From NCBI GenBank assembly GCA_030055595.1, contig JASFYH010000001.1, positions 149,224-213,223 on the forward strand: 64,000 nucleotides of DNA, written 5' to 3'. Under the pieces are notes generated by a model, which saw only the letters and a list, made by a program, of their open reading frames with translations, was not told the origin of the DNA and searched no databases. The DNA comes from Archaeoglobales archaeon (GTDB lineage: Archaea; Halobacteriota; Archaeoglobi; Archaeoglobales; Archaeoglobaceae). Position 1 is the stretch's first letter. Each line of letters begins with the position of its first letter. Below are positions 9,255 to 19,084 of the stretch, piece by piece. The position numbers and the translations under genes were made by a program.

Positions 9255-10922
9255 TTAGTGCGGTGGGATTACCGCATCTCTCTCGCCGTCTGGCATGAAT
9301 TCTCTCAGAGCACCCTTTGCGATCATCTTTCTTGGCTCTGTCCAGTCGAACTTCAGCGTTGGATCTGCAAATGCTACCTTGACTATTGGGTTCACGCACC
9401 AGGCATGCTTGCATGCTGCATGAGCTGCTGCAACTATTCCCGCATATTCTCCGCTGTGTCCGACGTTCATCGCATAGTTCGGGTAGTTTGCACCTCTTAG
9501 CTCCATTGGCAAGCCTTCATCGCTTCTGTAGGCGAAGCTGTTAGTAGCTCCAAGCTGATCCTGCTGGTCATAGCCGTAGAATCCAAGTCTGCCCATGTGC
9601 TCCTTGTGCAAGATCATTGACAGATACCAGCCGTTAACTCCCGCTTGAGCGTCTCCAGTGGCGATTGAAGCACCAACGCCCGAAGCTGCTGCAAGCACCG
9701 AAGCTCTCTGCGAACCGCCGAAGTGAGTCTCCATGAGTGCGGGGAATCTCTCGTATTGCTCAAGTCCGTAAAGCGTTGCTTCAGTTGCAACGTCCAAGAT
9801 CGTGTCCATCGTCCTTGGAGCCTTTGCAAATCCTCCATACTTCTTCTTTACATAGTCAGCGATGTAGTAGCAGAAGTCGTCGAGAATGTCGTCTGTGTAA
9901 ACTGCAGTGGCGTATTGAGTGAACCCTACGCCTCCAGACATGTATATTCCGAACCAGAGCTGGTCAAAGATCACAGAGCCAGCAGCAAGGGTCTCCAATG
10001 AGACTCTAACTGGATCGTCGGGATACTTTCTGCTTGTCTGCACTATGTCTGCCAAGTAGCCAAATGGCAGTCCGCCGGGCTCATTTGGACCTCTTGCCCT
10101 TCTCCAGGGTGTAAGGGTAGCCATCTGGATAACTTCCGCATGCTTCGCAGCATATGCGAATTCGGCGATCGCAGCTTCGCCAGCCATCAGCTTGTATGAG
10201 GAGATCATTGCCATGCTGATCTGCATTGCAGACCATCTTGAGATCGTTCCTCCATCTGCAGCTCTGCCAACGATGATTGGCACCCTTGTTACCTGATAGA
10301 GAGCCTTTCCAATAGCCTTCTTCAAAGCCTCAGCCTGTTCCTTCGGGAACTGCTTGTTTATGTCGATCAGGAACTTCTTGTCGATCTGATCCGCAAGTTC
10401 GTCATTGCCAGTGAATACCTTCACGTATGAGTCAGAAACGAGTGCGGGATGAATTTCGACCATGTGCTCCTGCACAACCGCACCGCCTGGCAGTGCATGG
10501 TTCACGACTTCGAGATACTGGTTGATCGTCTCGGGAGTTACTTCTTTACCAAGTCTCTTCTCAAGCAAGGCGTGTGGTGCATCGAGACCAACGATCACAG
10601 TCCTTCTTATGTCATCCCACATCTGCTGCATTGCAGCGTTGTTTATATAGTGCAGATCATCGCCTTCACAGTAGACATCAGTAGAGGAGATCTTGTATGG
10701 CATCAAAACTCTTTGTCCGACAGGAATACCGCCAAGGTGCATCTCGGGGTTGTATCCGGGAACTCCCCTCTCTTTTGAGATCTTCTGAGCCCATTCCACA
10801 AACTCTCTCTTTCTTGCGGATTGCTTCCAGCCATCGTAGATGTAGAATTTTGTCTGCTTATCAGTTGGCTCTTCCTTGAATTTCTTCTTCAGAGCATCAA
10901 TAAACAACTTCTTTTCAGCCAT
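9255..10922 (-). CDS. mcrA: Methyl-coenzyme M reductase subunit alpha
   Basis: Catalytic subunit that forms methane from methyl-CoM and CoB using nickel F430, or the reverse. Visible active-site features, with Methanothermobacter numbering: axial Gln147 is Q151 in AVVQEHM; the methyl-His segment AAKHAEVI; the methyl-Arg segment [12 protein letters not shown]330/Y333 in [10 protein letters not shown]; Gln400 is Q405 in GGSQRAS; thio-Gly445 is G450 in FYGYDQQDQ. The residue matching S-methyl-Cys452 is L457 (QDQLGATN). Length 555 fits methane-type McrA. Ribosome site gaggtgg lies just before the ATG. It is the last gene of mcrBDCGA. Confidence 0.98.
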   Translation of the reverse strand: MAEKKLFIDALKKKFKEEPTDKQTKFYIYDGWKQSARKREFVEWAQKISKERGVPGYNPEMHLGGIPVGQRVLMPYKISSTDVYCEGDDLHYINNAAMQQMWDDIRRTVIVGLDAPHALLEKRLGKEVTPETINQYLEVVNHALPGGAVVQEHMVEIHPALVSDSYVKVFTGNDELADQIDKKFLIDINKQFPKEQAEALKKAIGKALYQVTRVPIIVGRAADGGTISRWSAMQISMAMISSYKLMAGEAAIAEFAYAAKHAEVIQMATLTPWRRARGPNEPGGLPFGYLADIVQTSRKYPDDPVRVSLETLAAGSVIFDQLWFGIYMSGGVGFTQYATAVYTDDILDDFCYYIADYVKKKYGGFAKAPRTMDTILDVATEATLYGLEQYERFPALMETHFGGSQRASVLAAASGVGASIATGDAQAGVNGWYLSMILHKEHMGRLGFYGYDQQDQLGATNSFAYRSDEGLPMELRGANYPNYAMNVGHSGEYAGIVAAAHAACKHAWCVNPIVKVAFADPTLKFDWTEPRKMIAKGALREFMPDGERDAVIPPH

Positions 10923-10932
10923 TCAAACCACC

Positions 10933-11727
10933 TCACAATTTTTCAGCTTTTTCAAGCCTGAATCCCGCAAGAGTTCTCAGCAAGTGAATCCTCTTTACCC
11001 AGTTGAGCAGTTCTGGATCATTTCTTGTCGAGACACCGTCGACCCTGTAGATCGTGGTCATCTTCTTCAACTCTTCTTCTGGCAATGGCTTTCCTACCCT
11101 GACTGGAGTCTCCAATGGGACACCAACTTGATCCTTCACATAGACAACTTCACCAGTATTCTTGTCAAATGTATACCTTCTCAGAGCATCGAACATCATT
11201 CCATTCTCGTCAAGTCTAAGAGAGTGCCCATGCACTGTAGCGCCTCTAACACCAACCCTTGCTGGATCGAATACTTCAGTTTCAAGCAACTCCTTTGCAA
11301 CAAGCTCGAGATCGCGTTCTCTCATTTCAAGTGGAGCTCTGCCCGAGAGTGTTCCGGGATCAACGCCTCTGTATCTCCAGAATGCCATCCAGCTCCTAAC
11401 GTATGGGGCAAGCGGTGCGAAGTAGACGGAGTCCGTGAACTGAATGTATCTGATTCTGTCTCCCGCCTTTGCTCCGGGAGTTGGCTCTACAAGCTCCCTA
11501 ATTGGGCATGCGGGTTCACCAAGCTCTTCAAGTGGTGGATGCACAGACTTATAAGCTTCTCCTGGAACTCTATGCCCAAGGAGTCTCACGACGTCTTCGT
11601 CGGAGATCGATCTCAGCTTCTTCAACTGATATCCGGGATCCAAGTATTTCCTCCTATTTTCAGCAACGATCGTCTGCCCCGGATATGCGGGCTTATACTT
11701 TCCAGCCTTAACTTTAATCTCGCTCAT
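10933..11727 (-). CDS. mcrG: Methyl-coenzyme M reductase subunit gamma
   Basis: Third structural subunit of MCR. Family features include [17 protein letters not shown] near residue 15, [19 protein letters not shown], and [26 protein letters not shown], which lines the coenzyme M and F430 pocket. Length 264 is usual. It is 10 bases from mcrA and 4 from mcrC, clearly co-transcribed and probably translationally coupled. Confidence 0.97.
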   Translation of the reverse strand: MSEIKVKAGKYKPAYPGQTIVAENRRKYLDPGYQLKKLRSISDEDVVRLLGHRVPGEAYKSVHPPLEELGEPACPIRELVEPTPGAKAGDRIRYIQFTDSVYFAPLAPYVRSWMAFWRYRGVDPGTLSGRAPLEMRERDLELVAKELLETEVFDPARVGVRGATVHGHSLRLDENGMMFDALRRYTFDKNTGEVVYVKDQVGVPLETPVRVGKPLPEEELKKMTTIYRVDGVSTRNDPELLNWVKRIHLLRTLAGFRLEKAEKL

Positions 11728-11731
11728 ACAT

Positions 11732-12352
11732 TCACCTCCAATCCATATGCGACTTAACCTTCATACATATCTCATCGATTTTTTTCGGCGGGCAATTCTG
11801 CCCTCTAACTACGTCGGTAACTATCTCAACAACTTCTCCCAGAGTTTCGGGTTTTTCAGGGCTCATTACACGTGTTCTAACACCCGCTTTTGCGAAATCT
11901 TCAAAGGTTACAGGACACTGGCAAACAACGACCGCCTTTATTGGGGCATATCTAAGGATTGCTTTAGCTTTTCCGACAACGTGATGCTTTACATTTCCTA
12001 AATGGATTATGCAAAGCTTGTGCTTCGATATTCTGTCAATTTCTTCAAATTTCAATCCGAAATGGGAACCAAAGCCTCCCCTTGACGCCGAGGCTCCCGG
12101 AGGAGCACTCGAACCTGCGTCGAGCACAAGAACGCTCGGATTTATCCCCTCTCTTCTCAATCCCGCAGTTATTTCACATACAGGCTTTGTTACGTGTCTC
12201 GTCGAAGGGGACATCGAGATCACGATCACGTCGGATTTCTTTGCACCGCAGTAACCTTCAGACACAGTCCCACGCTGGGCTAATCCACCACCCAGCCCAA
12301 TCCCCATCGCTTCTCTGCAATCTACAAACTGTGTCTGCCTGCCAATTTTCAT
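11732..12352 (-). CDS. mcrC: Methyl-coenzyme M reductase operon protein C
   Basis: McrC is not part of mature MCR. In Methanococcus maripaludis it co-purifies with Mmp3, Mmp7, Mmp17 and A2 and anchors the ATP-driven complex that reduces F430 to Ni(I) (established knowledge). Here the conserved parts are present: [20 protein letters not shown] near the start, [17 protein letters not shown], the Gly/Ser-rich [20 protein letters not shown], and [12 protein letters not shown]. Its cysteines (in [17 protein letters not shown] and VCQC) could hold metal clusters. It overlaps mcrD by 4 bases. All other known activation partners are encoded within 17 kb. Confidence 0.94.
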   Translation of the reverse strand: MKIGRQTQFVDCREAMGIGLGGGLAQRGTVSEGYCGAKKSDVIVISMSPSTRHVTKPVCEITAGLRREGINPSVLVLDAGSSAPPGASASRGGFGSHFGLKFEEIDRISKHKLCIIHLGNVKHHVVGKAKAILRYAPIKAVVVCQCPVTFEDFAKAGVRTRVMSPEKPETLGEVVEIVTDVVRGQNCPPKKIDEICMKVKSHMDWR

Positions 12353-12735
12353 TCTTCGTCCCCTTCGTTTTCTCTCATCTGCATTATGTATGCAAGCTTG
12401 TAGTCGTGAAGCGTCGGATAGTCCTTCGTGAATTTTCCGATTCTTAGGGAGTAACCAAATGGCAGTAAACTATCGCAGACTTCTTTTAGCTTCTCCGAGA
12501 CTTTGTCAGCATCTTTTGAACGTAGAATCAGCCTGCTTACTGCAACCGAGAGCTCCAGTTCTTCGCCTTTAACAACGATCTTCTCTTTGGCATCGCTTTT
12601 AACTCTCGGTCCCTGAATTAATACACCCTCAACTCCTTCGATCTCATAAATTCTGCTGAGAAGTTTCTCAGCTGTTTTTGCTCCCAGAATTCTATTCGGA
12701 AATATTTCTATTTCCTCTCTGGGAGAGTGTTGCAT
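12349..12735 (-). CDS. mcrD: Methyl-coenzyme M reductase operon protein D
   Basis: A 128-residue accessory protein thought to help MCR assembly or F430 insertion. The N-terminus EIEIFPNRILGAKTAEKLL and the mid segment VEGVLIQGPRV match the family, and the tail FGYSLRIGKFTKDYPTLHDYK is typical. It lies between mcrB (5-base gap) and mcrC (4-base overlap), the classic BDCGA order. Confidence 0.92.
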   Translation of the reverse strand: MQHSPREEIEIFPNRILGAKTAEKLLSRIYEIEGVEGVLIQGPRVKSDAKEKIVVKGEELELSVAVSRLILRSKDADKVSEKLKEVCDSLLPFGYSLRIGKFTKDYPTLHDYKLAYIMQMRENEGDEE

Positions 12736-12740
12736 GATAG

Positions 12741-14072
12741 TTACACCGTCTTCTTAACCTCCGCAGCACCCTTTGCGACGTGCACTATTGGCTCTCTTAG
12801 CGCTGGGATTGTGCTGAAGACACGTCCAATGATACCAGCGATTCTGTCTGGGCTGTAGTAGACTGTTCCAGCATCTAATGCGATTGCAGCTGCGATTGCG
12901 GGAGCAACGAATCCCTTGCTGTGCCTCGTAACTATGTGGTTGCCATGGAACACTACTGGGCTTCCACCACCATAGATCGAGTGGCTGAAGAACGAGAACT
13001 CGACACCCAAACCAAGTGCCCTGCCAAAGTCTACGGACGGCAATCCGGTTTGCCTCTCAAGCAGATCGTTGTAGTAGATCGTAACACCAGATATGCTCTG
13101 CATTGCTCTCTGAGCACCGCAGTTCACCATTGTCGCTGCAAGGAATCCAGCTGCAGCATAAGCATTCCACAAGGCGATATCGTCGGTGGTGTATGTCACG
13201 TAGCCAGATGCGCCCTTGCCATTGGGCTTAATGACTTTATCTTCAACAGCCTTCTCTACAAGGCTTGCAACAACAGTTCCAACTGATCCATTCTTTCCGT
13301 TCTCCTTTACAAGCTCATACACGAGGTTGTTTGCATTCAATCCCTGATATGCAAGTCCAAGCAGATGCAATCTCTCAAAGGAACCAATTGCATCTCCCAT
13401 TTCGATCATTGCGGTCTGTTCAAAGATCGATGCTAAGCTTGCGGAGTTCATTGCATTCTTTCTTGCGATTGTCGCTATATACGAAACTGGCACATTTCTC
13501 AACGCATACCCCAAGCCTTCATTCTGCTGGGGCACAGACAGCAAAGACTGCACATTTGCACCCATCAGATCCATTGTTTGTGGATACCTGCCCCATACCG
13601 CTGCCTTTACCATTGGTGCATCGAACATGTCTACCTTGAATATGTCAATGATAGCTTCAGTCACGGCAGCTGCGGTTGCTGTAATTGGTGCGGTATACTC
13701 AACCGCCTTCAAAACTCTGAGTGTTGGAACCTTCACAAGAAGGCTTCTGCCCTCGTCAAGGATCTGAACTTCTGTGTCGTCATCCTTCTTAATCTGGATC
13801 GTGCTTTTGATCTTGTCAGCAATGGCTCCGGCGTTGCCGACAACATCGAGTTTCAAAGACTTCCCGGGAATTATGCACTTCTCTCCACCAACCGCTCCAG
13901 TCTCGAGAGCCTTCTGAATTCCTTGCAAGTTCACCGCTACGGATCTCTGCACCGTCTTAATGATCCCTTCTATGGCAGGGTTCAGCAAGGGGCTAATCGC
14001 TTCGAGTGGCACTCCCGACTCAAGCAACTTCCCTTTGTCGTCATAAAGGTCTATTTTGTCCTTATATTTCAT
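12741..14072 (-). CDS. mcrB: Methyl-coenzyme M reductase subunit beta
   Basis: Second large MCR subunit and first gene of the operon. Counting from the protein ends puts the pocket residues at the same numbers as in Methanothermobacter: F361 and Y367 in SFFSHSIYGGG, and H379 in GNHIVTRHSKG, which contacts CoB. Length 443 is normal. A strong ribosome site (gggggtgg) precedes the ATG, as suits a highly expressed gene. The upstream region has a TATA-like box and a short dyad. Confidence 0.98.
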   Translation of the reverse strand: MKYKDKIDLYDDKGKLLESGVPLEAISPLLNPAIEGIIKTVQRSVAVNLQGIQKALETGAVGGEKCIIPGKSLKLDVVGNAGAIADKIKSTIQIKKDDDTEVQILDEGRSLLVKVPTLRVLKAVEYTAPITATAAAVTEAIIDIFKVDMFDAPMVKAAVWGRYPQTMDLMGANVQSLLSVPQQNEGLGYALRNVPVSYIATIARKNAMNSASLASIFEQTAMIEMGDAIGSFERLHLLGLAYQGLNANNLVYELVKENGKNGSVGTVVASLVEKAVEDKVIKPNGKGASGYVTYTTDDIALWNAYAAAGFLAATMVNCGAQRAMQSISGVTIYYNDLLERQTGLPSVDFGRALGLGVEFSFFSHSIYGGGSPVVFHGNHIVTRHSKGFVAPAIAAAIALDAGTVYYSPDRIAGIIGRVFSTIPALREPIVHVAKGAAEVKKTV

Positions 14073-14150
14073 AAATCCACCCCCTTTTTTTCGATTTCAC
14101 AACGCTTACTGCATTTCTAAAAATGCACACAAGTTTAAATATTTTCTCAT
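14073..14150 (-). promoter_or_regulatory. mcr operon promoter with dyad near the predicted start site
   Basis: On the minus strand a TATA-like atttaaac (about 14133-14141) follows an A-rich BRE-like stretch. About 10-25 nt downstream is a perfect dyad, GCATTT-CTAA-AAATGC, at 14111-14126, near where transcription should begin; it could be an operator. The leader is short (roughly 40 nt) and ends with the gggggtgg ribosome site. From about 14150 to 14295 the sequence is AT-rich and includes a tttttaag box centred near 14272, about 24 nt before the divergent mmp2 start. Confidence 0.55.
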
Positions 14151-14295
14151 TTTTTCCAGCCTTTATAAAGACTTTCATTTAAAATCGAGATTATTATAAT
14201 TTTTATTCTGGTTTTAAATATTAATAAACTATTAACACCTTCAAGAACCTCTCTTTTTTCAAAAATCTTTTTAAGCTACACCCAAATTAAAGCCG

Positions 14296-15237
14296 ATGGC
14301 AGAGCACGATCTCAACCACGCAATCGCTGAGCTTCGCAACTGGCCTGGCTTGGTCAGAAAAAAGTTCGCTGGGAGGCTTGCAGAACTTGTAGACGAGTTC
14401 TTTGGAGAAGATGCGGGATATTTCAATCTTGGTGACTGGGAGGTTGTATTCACCGTCGATGGAATCTGGCATAAGGTTCTTGAAGAGGATCTATACTGGG
14501 GTGGCTTCATCTCGATCCTCGTCAACGTGCACGACGTTTATGCAATGGGTGCTAAAGCGAAATATGCGGTCAATGTGATCTCTGTCAAAGACACCGCTTC
14601 GCTGGACAGCATTAAGAGAGGCATGCTTGATGCAGCAAGAAAGTATGGGATCAAGATCTTGAAGGGTCACGTTCATCCAGACGCTCCTTTTAATTCTGTA
14701 GAAGTTGCGATGATCGGGTTTGCTAAAAAAGGGAGCCTTATAAAATCAAACTCCGCTAAGGAAGGCGATAGCATCATAGTAGCGGTGGACACAGTTGGAG
14801 AGCCACATGGAAAGCTGATCTACAATTTTGATTCCACTAATAAAGATCCAGAAGCTCTGAGAAAACAGCTTGATTCGATGGTTCATTTAGCTGAGAAAAA
14901 GCTCGTTAATGCTGGCAAAGATCTAAGCAACGCTGGGATAATTGGCACCATAGCCATGATGCTTGAAGTTAGCAAAAAAGGTGCTTTGATCGATCTCGAA
15001 AAGATTCCAAAGCCTGAAAACGTTGAAATGCTACAGTGGCTAAAAAGCTATCCCGCTTGTGGCTTCTGCGTTACCACTTCGCAACCCGACGAAGTTGTGA
15101 AGATTTTTGATTCTCATGGTCTAACTGCGGAAGTGGTTGGAAAGGTTGATTCAACCCGAGTCGTGAAATTGGCTTATAAAGAAGATCAGAGAACATTCTT
15201 CGACTTCAGAAAAGAGAGTGTTCTTGGATTAATTTAA
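14296..15237 (+). CDS. Methanogenesis marker protein 2 (AIR synthase-related)
   Basis: An ATP-grasp-like PurM/AIR-synthase-superfamily protein of 313 residues. The pattern FTVDGIWHKV, FISILVNVHDVYAMGAKAKYA and KGHVHPDAPFNSVEVAMIG corresponds to the PurM N-domain with its metal/ATP Asp and His residues, and DLSNAGIIGTIAMMLE to the C-domain. Marker 2 occurs in MCR-bearing archaea; its reaction is unknown, but relatives (ThiL, SelD, HypE) activate substrates with ATP. It is divergent from mcrB and ends flush with the convergent cfbB gene. The call rests on family pattern and neighbourhood. Confidence 0.75.
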   Translation: MAEHDLNHAIAELRNWPGLVRKKFAGRLAELVDEFFGEDAGYFNLGDWEVVFTVDGIWHKVLEEDLYWGGFISILVNVHDVYAMGAKAKYAVNVISVKDTASLDSIKRGMLDAARKYGIKILKGHVHPDAPFNSVEVAMIGFAKKGSLIKSNSAKEGDSIIVAVDTVGEPHGKLIYNFDSTNKDPEALRKQLDSMVHLAEKKLVNAGKDLSNAGIIGTIAMMLEVSKKGALIDLEKIPKPENVEMLQWLKSYPACGFCVTTSQPDEVVKIFDSHGLTAEVVGKVDSTRVVKLAYKEDQRTFFDFRKESVLGLI

Positions 15238-16593
15238 TCACTTCTTTTTGTATTCACCGCACTTTTCTAAAAATTCTTCGGCTCTTTCAGCTGAAAAAAG
15301 CGTATGCATGTAGCTTGCTAAGCAGTTGTGCAGAATTATTCCGTCGTGAATTCCGTCTATTCCGTAGCCCCTTTCAAGCTCATAAGCGTATTTCGTGTCT
15401 TTTTCCAAATCTAAAAAGGAATAGTGAAACTCGTGACCCAGTATTTGTTCTCCCTTTTTCGATATGACATTGTCTTCTACAACCTTAGCCCTTGTATATC
15501 CGAGAAATCTCCTTGATAGATCTAAAATCGCTTCCGCGGGGATCACTCCAACGCCTTCAAATTTTTCACCGCTTACAACGATCTTTTTGCAGAGAAACAT
15601 TAAGCCACCACATTCAGCATAACTTGGGCAATCGTCTTCAATTTTATTTTTCAAAGAAATCATAGCTTTCCTGTTGAACTCCCTTGCAAAGACCTCAGGA
15701 TAACCTCCGCCAATTATGATTCCGTCCGTTTCGTCTGGCAAATTACCCTCAAGAGGGCTGAAAAATATCAAGTTCGCTCCTAAGGCTTTAAGGGTGTCAA
15801 GATTTTGTGCGTAATAGAAATTGAAGGATTTATCGAGAGCAATGGCAATATTAACGTCCAAATCATTTTTTTCGAACCGCTCTTGAATTTCTGGAAGTTC
15901 CTCTGCACTCTCCGCAATTCTAAGAAGTTCATCAAGATCTAATCTCTCTTCCACGATCTCCGCCCATTTCTTGACTTTCTCTTCAACCTCTTTTTCGATC
16001 TCTTCCACTGTTATTAGCCCCAAATGTCTCATTCCGATCTCAAGTTCTTTCTTCCTTGGAATTGCTCCCAAAACTCTTATATTTGTCAGTTCTTCTACCG
16101 CCTTCTTAGCCTTCAGCTCATGCCTCTCGCTACGAGAAGAGTTCAGAATTACACCCTGAATGTTTGCATCGAATAAAGACACGAAACCCTTAACGATCGC
16201 CGCTGTCCCCATATTAAGACCACGAATGTCGATGGTGAGCAGTATTGGTGCCTTTAAGATCTTTGCAATGGAAAAAGTGCTCCCCTTCAAGCTCAGCGGA
16301 TCTGAGGAATCGTATAAGCTTCTGACTCCTTCAATAATCGCAAGATCCGCCCCCTCGCAGTATTTCTCGAAGTCTCTGAGAACCTCGTCCTCGCTCATTA
16401 GCCAAGAATCGAGGTTTACCGCTCTTCTACCAGAAGCGAGGCTCAGATACTTTGGATCTATGAAGTCTGGACCGACTTTGAAAGTCTGGACTTTGTAGCC
16501 TCTCAGTGTTAGAGCTCTTGCTATTCCGCACGTGAGCATTGTTTTTCCGCTACTGCTGTTCGATGCAGAGATCAAAACTCTGGGGATCCGCAT
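15238..16593 (-). CDS. cfbB: Ni-sirohydrochlorin a,c-diamide synthase CfbB
   Basis: Amidates Ni-sirohydrochlorin, the second step of F430 synthesis. It is a CobB/CbiA-type enzyme: an N-terminal dethiobiotin-synthetase-like ATPase domain (SASNSSSGKTMLTCG near residue 8) and a C-terminal type I glutaminase domain with nucleophile Cys in YAECGGLMFL and GGYPEVFAREF before it. Length 451 is typical. CbiA of cobalamin synthesis is very similar, but the overlap with cfbD (22 bases) and the cfbE-cfbD-cfbB order decide for CfbB. Confidence 0.92.
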   Translation of the reverse strand: MRIPRVLISASNSSSGKTMLTCGIARALTLRGYKVQTFKVGPDFIDPKYLSLASGRRAVNLDSWLMSEDEVLRDFEKYCEGADLAIIEGVRSLYDSSDPLSLKGSTFSIAKILKAPILLTIDIRGLNMGTAAIVKGFVSLFDANIQGVILNSSRSERHELKAKKAVEELTNIRVLGAIPRKKELEIGMRHLGLITVEEIEKEVEEKVKKWAEIVEERLDLDELLRIAESAEELPEIQERFEKNDLDVNIAIALDKSFNFYYAQNLDTLKALGANLIFFSPLEGNLPDETDGIIIGGGYPEVFAREFNRKAMISLKNKIEDDCPSYAECGGLMFLCKKIVVSGEKFEGVGVIPAEAILDLSRRFLGYTRAKVVEDNVISKKGEQILGHEFHYSFLDLEKDTKYAYELERGYGIDGIHDGIILHNCLASYMHTLFSAERAEEFLEKCGEYKKK

Positions 16594-17666
16594 AAAGATC
16601 TTATTGCATTGCCCAAATGGGATCTAACGATCTCTTTTTTGCCAAGAACATTCACATGAGCCCCCTCCTCGTTAACCGCTCTCTGATAGCCCAGTTCTCT
16701 AAGCCTCGTCATAGTCCTCTCGCCCGAAGAAACTCCGACCGAGTATTCAAATGCATTTGGTTTTAAAGCCTGAGGGATCCCAAGGATGATCGCAGAAGAA
16801 TAATCAAAGCTTTTTGCTAACTCAAGTGCTTTATCCGCTGAGTATGCATACTCATCCAGAGAACCGCTAAAATGGTCAACTTCCACTCCATTCTCGCTTA
16901 GTTGTTTGAGAATATTCCTTGCATCTTCTCTAACCTTCGGCAACCCTCTGCTATCTTCGAGGTTTGCAATAACACTGAAGTCCCCTCCAAGCTTTTTATT
17001 AGCGTTGTTGATCGCAAGGATTATGTCCGCATAAAGGTAAGCGGTTTCCTTCTTTGCGTTAAGAATGACAAGCAAACCGTCCTGCAATTTTTCAATGAGC
17101 TCTTTGGCAACCTCTCTGACATCATCCCCCGGGGTAGGGGCAATGTAGCCCGGGATGGCAACCCCACGCTCTCGCTCGACTTTGCTTGCCATTTTAAGAA
17201 TTCTGGTCTGCCTTTCGAGTTCCTCTTTGTCTATTATGCCAAGCTTAAATGCGGACTCAACAACCCTCATCGCTCCTTCAGTGTTATCCCCGCATCCAGA
17301 AACGTTTGCACAAACAACCTTCGTGGGAATTTTAGCTTCTGAAACCTCAGCTTCGAGATCTTCGCCGATGATCGTAGTGCAACAGGTTCCGACGACGCCA
17401 ATGATCTCTGGTTTAAAGTCGCTGTAAACCGCATCAAGCACTTCTAAAAGTTTCTGCTTTCCCCCAAGCACGACGTCAAAGTCGCTCATGGACGTTGTAA
17501 AGATCTTTACTCCATCTCTTTCAAGCAATCTCAAAGCCCTGAAATTGCATCCTGGAGGTCCATGCAAGACGATGTGCCTGCAATTAAGGTCTCTGAGCGT
17601 GTAGAGAGCTGCAGCTATTGGATTTGGTCTCGGATGGACTGCATATGGTAGACTTTTAAGCTTCAT
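16572..17666 (-). CDS. cfbD: Ni-sirohydrochlorin a,c-diamide reductive cyclase, NifD-like subunit CfbD
   Basis: Works with CfbC to reduce the macrocycle by six electrons and close the gamma-lactam ring of F430. It is a nitrogenase-superfamily component 1 homologue of 364 residues, much shorter than NifD and without its FeMo-cofactor ligands. Cluster-type cysteines are in HGPPGCNFRAL and VVGTCCTTIIGED, and ANVSGCGDNTEGA follows. It overlaps cfbE by 11 and cfbB by 22 bases. The reductase partner cfbC is 8 kb away on the other strand. Confidence 0.93.
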   Translation of the reverse strand: MKLKSLPYAVHPRPNPIAAALYTLRDLNCRHIVLHGPPGCNFRALRLLERDGVKIFTTSMSDFDVVLGGKQKLLEVLDAVYSDFKPEIIGVVGTCCTTIIGEDLEAEVSEAKIPTKVVCANVSGCGDNTEGAMRVVESAFKLGIIDKEELERQTRILKMASKVERERGVAIPGYIAPTPGDDVREVAKELIEKLQDGLLVILNAKKETAYLYADIILAINNANKKLGGDFSVIANLEDSRGLPKVREDARNILKQLSENGVEVDHFSGSLDEYAYSADKALELAKSFDYSSAIILGIPQALKPNAFEYSVGVSSGERTMTRLRELGYQRAVNEEGAHVNVLGKKEIVRSHLGNAIRSLCGSPEF

Positions 17667-19035
17667 TGCTGAAAAATAAGATTATGGGATTATTAAACCT
17701 TGCTGAAAGCTTTTCTACCTCATTTTTACTTAATTTTTCAACGAATTCCCCTTTGACTCCGAGTTCCATGAGTTTTCTGCCCAAGGCTCCAGAAAGCAAG
17801 ATCATGTCAATATCCCTCTTCTTCAGCTCTTTTGCAAGTCTTTGAGTATCTATTATCTCGCATGTTGCTCTTTCTGACCCAGAGAGCACAACTATTAGTT
17901 CTTCTGCTTTTTTGCCCTTAATGGACAAAGCTTCATCGATTGCACTGAGTATGGCGGGCAAATTGATGCCCCTGTTCGAACAGTCAACCAGAATCCCCTT
18001 CGCTGTTTTTTCTGAAATCGCTCTGCCTTTGACACCTTGAAAGCCCTCAATAGATCTGCATGCGTCCTCAATTTCGAGATCTAAAGAAGCAACCGCAGTT
18101 AAGGCTCCAAGGGCATTAAGAATTTGAAATCTTCCAAAAAGGCTTTCTTTGAGCTTGAATTCAAACGGAGCATTTATTTTTTTACCTGAGATTGTATAAA
18201 GGTCTTCGATAACACCTTCAACATGATCTTCGATCTTTTTGACCCTAACTTCATGCCCTCTTTCTATTCCGTAAACGTTTGAATTGCCAAAAAACACGTG
18301 TGCAAATTTTCTCGCAATGTTGTCTCCGTTTAGCACAAGAATTCCATTTTTCATATTCATCGCCATTTGTAGCTTGCTGTTAAAAGCATTCTTAAAGAAA
18401 GACGCTCTGTAGTTCTCATAGATACCTGTCACGACTCCCAAATCACTTACCCCAGTTCCGCCAAGAGAGATCTCAAAAATTGCATATTCAAAATCAATTC
18501 CTTCTGCCAATCTGAAAGCCTTCAAAGCATTTGCGGGGGTTATGCTGAGCCCTTCAGCGAGCAAAATGTCGCCTGAATCCATGGAAACTCTCGTGCTCAG
18601 GCTATCGTGGATCAGCACTTTGTAGCCAGAGTCGTTGAGGATCTTCGAGATCATGTTCGCGGTCGTTGTTTTACCATTCGTCCCAGTGATCTCAATGATC
18701 TTCTTCGAACCCTTCATTTCAGAAAGAATAATTCCGACAGCCCTTGCATGACTTATGATCGGGACTCCAAGCTCCAATGCAGAGATAAAGAGCTTCATTG
18801 CTGGATCTGCATGCTGAACAATTATAACATCGTAATCTTCGATCTTGATTTCCTTCTCGTCTAAAAAAATCTTAAATCCATGATTATTGAGCTCTTCAAC
18901 ATCCTTAGCCTTTAAAGTTTTGTGATTGTCAAAAGCGTGAACTTCGCAGCTCCGTTTAGCTAACTCCTCACAGAGCACTTTTCCTCCATGTGTCATGTCA
19001 ACTACAAGAGCCTTGCAGTTTGCCAGTGGACGCAT
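17656..19035 (-). CDS. cfbE: Coenzyme F430 synthase CfbE (Mur-ligase family)
   Basis: Final F430 enzyme, which forms the carbocyclic ring after ATP activation of a carboxylate. The Mur-ligase P-loop ITGTNGKTTTANM is near residue 115, preceded by a Rossmann-like domain (KALVVDMTHGGKVLCEEL). The C-terminal Mur domain includes VDCSNRGINLPAIL and VVLSGSERATCE. Length 459. It is the first gene of cfbEDB. The ATG at 19035 has only a weak ribosome site. A peptidoglycan ligase is unlikely in this setting. Confidence 0.9.
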   Translation of the reverse strand: MRPLANCKALVVDMTHGGKVLCEELAKRSCEVHAFDNHKTLKAKDVEELNNHGFKIFLDEKEIKIEDYDVIIVQHADPAMKLFISALELGVPIISHARAVGIILSEMKGSKKIIEITGTNGKTTTANMISKILNDSGYKVLIHDSLSTRVSMDSGDILLAEGLSITPANALKAFRLAEGIDFEYAIFEISLGGTGVSDLGVVTGIYENYRASFFKNAFNSKLQMAMNMKNGILVLNGDNIARKFAHVFFGNSNVYGIERGHEVRVKKIEDHVEGVIEDLYTISGKKINAPFEFKLKESLFGRFQILNALGALTAVASLDLEIEDACRSIEGFQGVKGRAISEKTAKGILVDCSNRGINLPAILSAIDEALSIKGKKAEELIVVLSGSERATCEIIDTQRLAKELKKRDIDMILLSGALGRKLMELGVKGEFVEKLSKNEVEKLSARFNNPIILFFSNEA

Positions 19036-19084
19036 GCAGGTTCCTGAGACTTAGCAATAAAAAGACTTTTGATTTTGGTTTAAA

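Noticed and set aside
9258..10879. Several long open frames on the plus strand across mcrA and mcrB
   Set aside because: They are antisense shadows of highly biased codon use in the mcr genes and have no family features.
9255..14072. Possible alkyl-coenzyme M reductase (Acr) for longer alkanes
   Set aside because: Active-site residues match methane-type MCR almost number for number (beta F361, Y367, H379; alpha QEH, GFTQY, GSQRA), the operon order is BDCGA, and a complete mtr operon is present.
15238..16593. Cobyrinate diamide synthase CbiA for cobalamin
   Set aside because: The family is shared, but the neighbours are F430 genes and no cobalamin genes are nearby.
16572..17666. Nitrogenase NifD
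   Set aside because: Far too short, lacks FeMo-cofactor ligands, and is overlapped by cfbE and cfbB.
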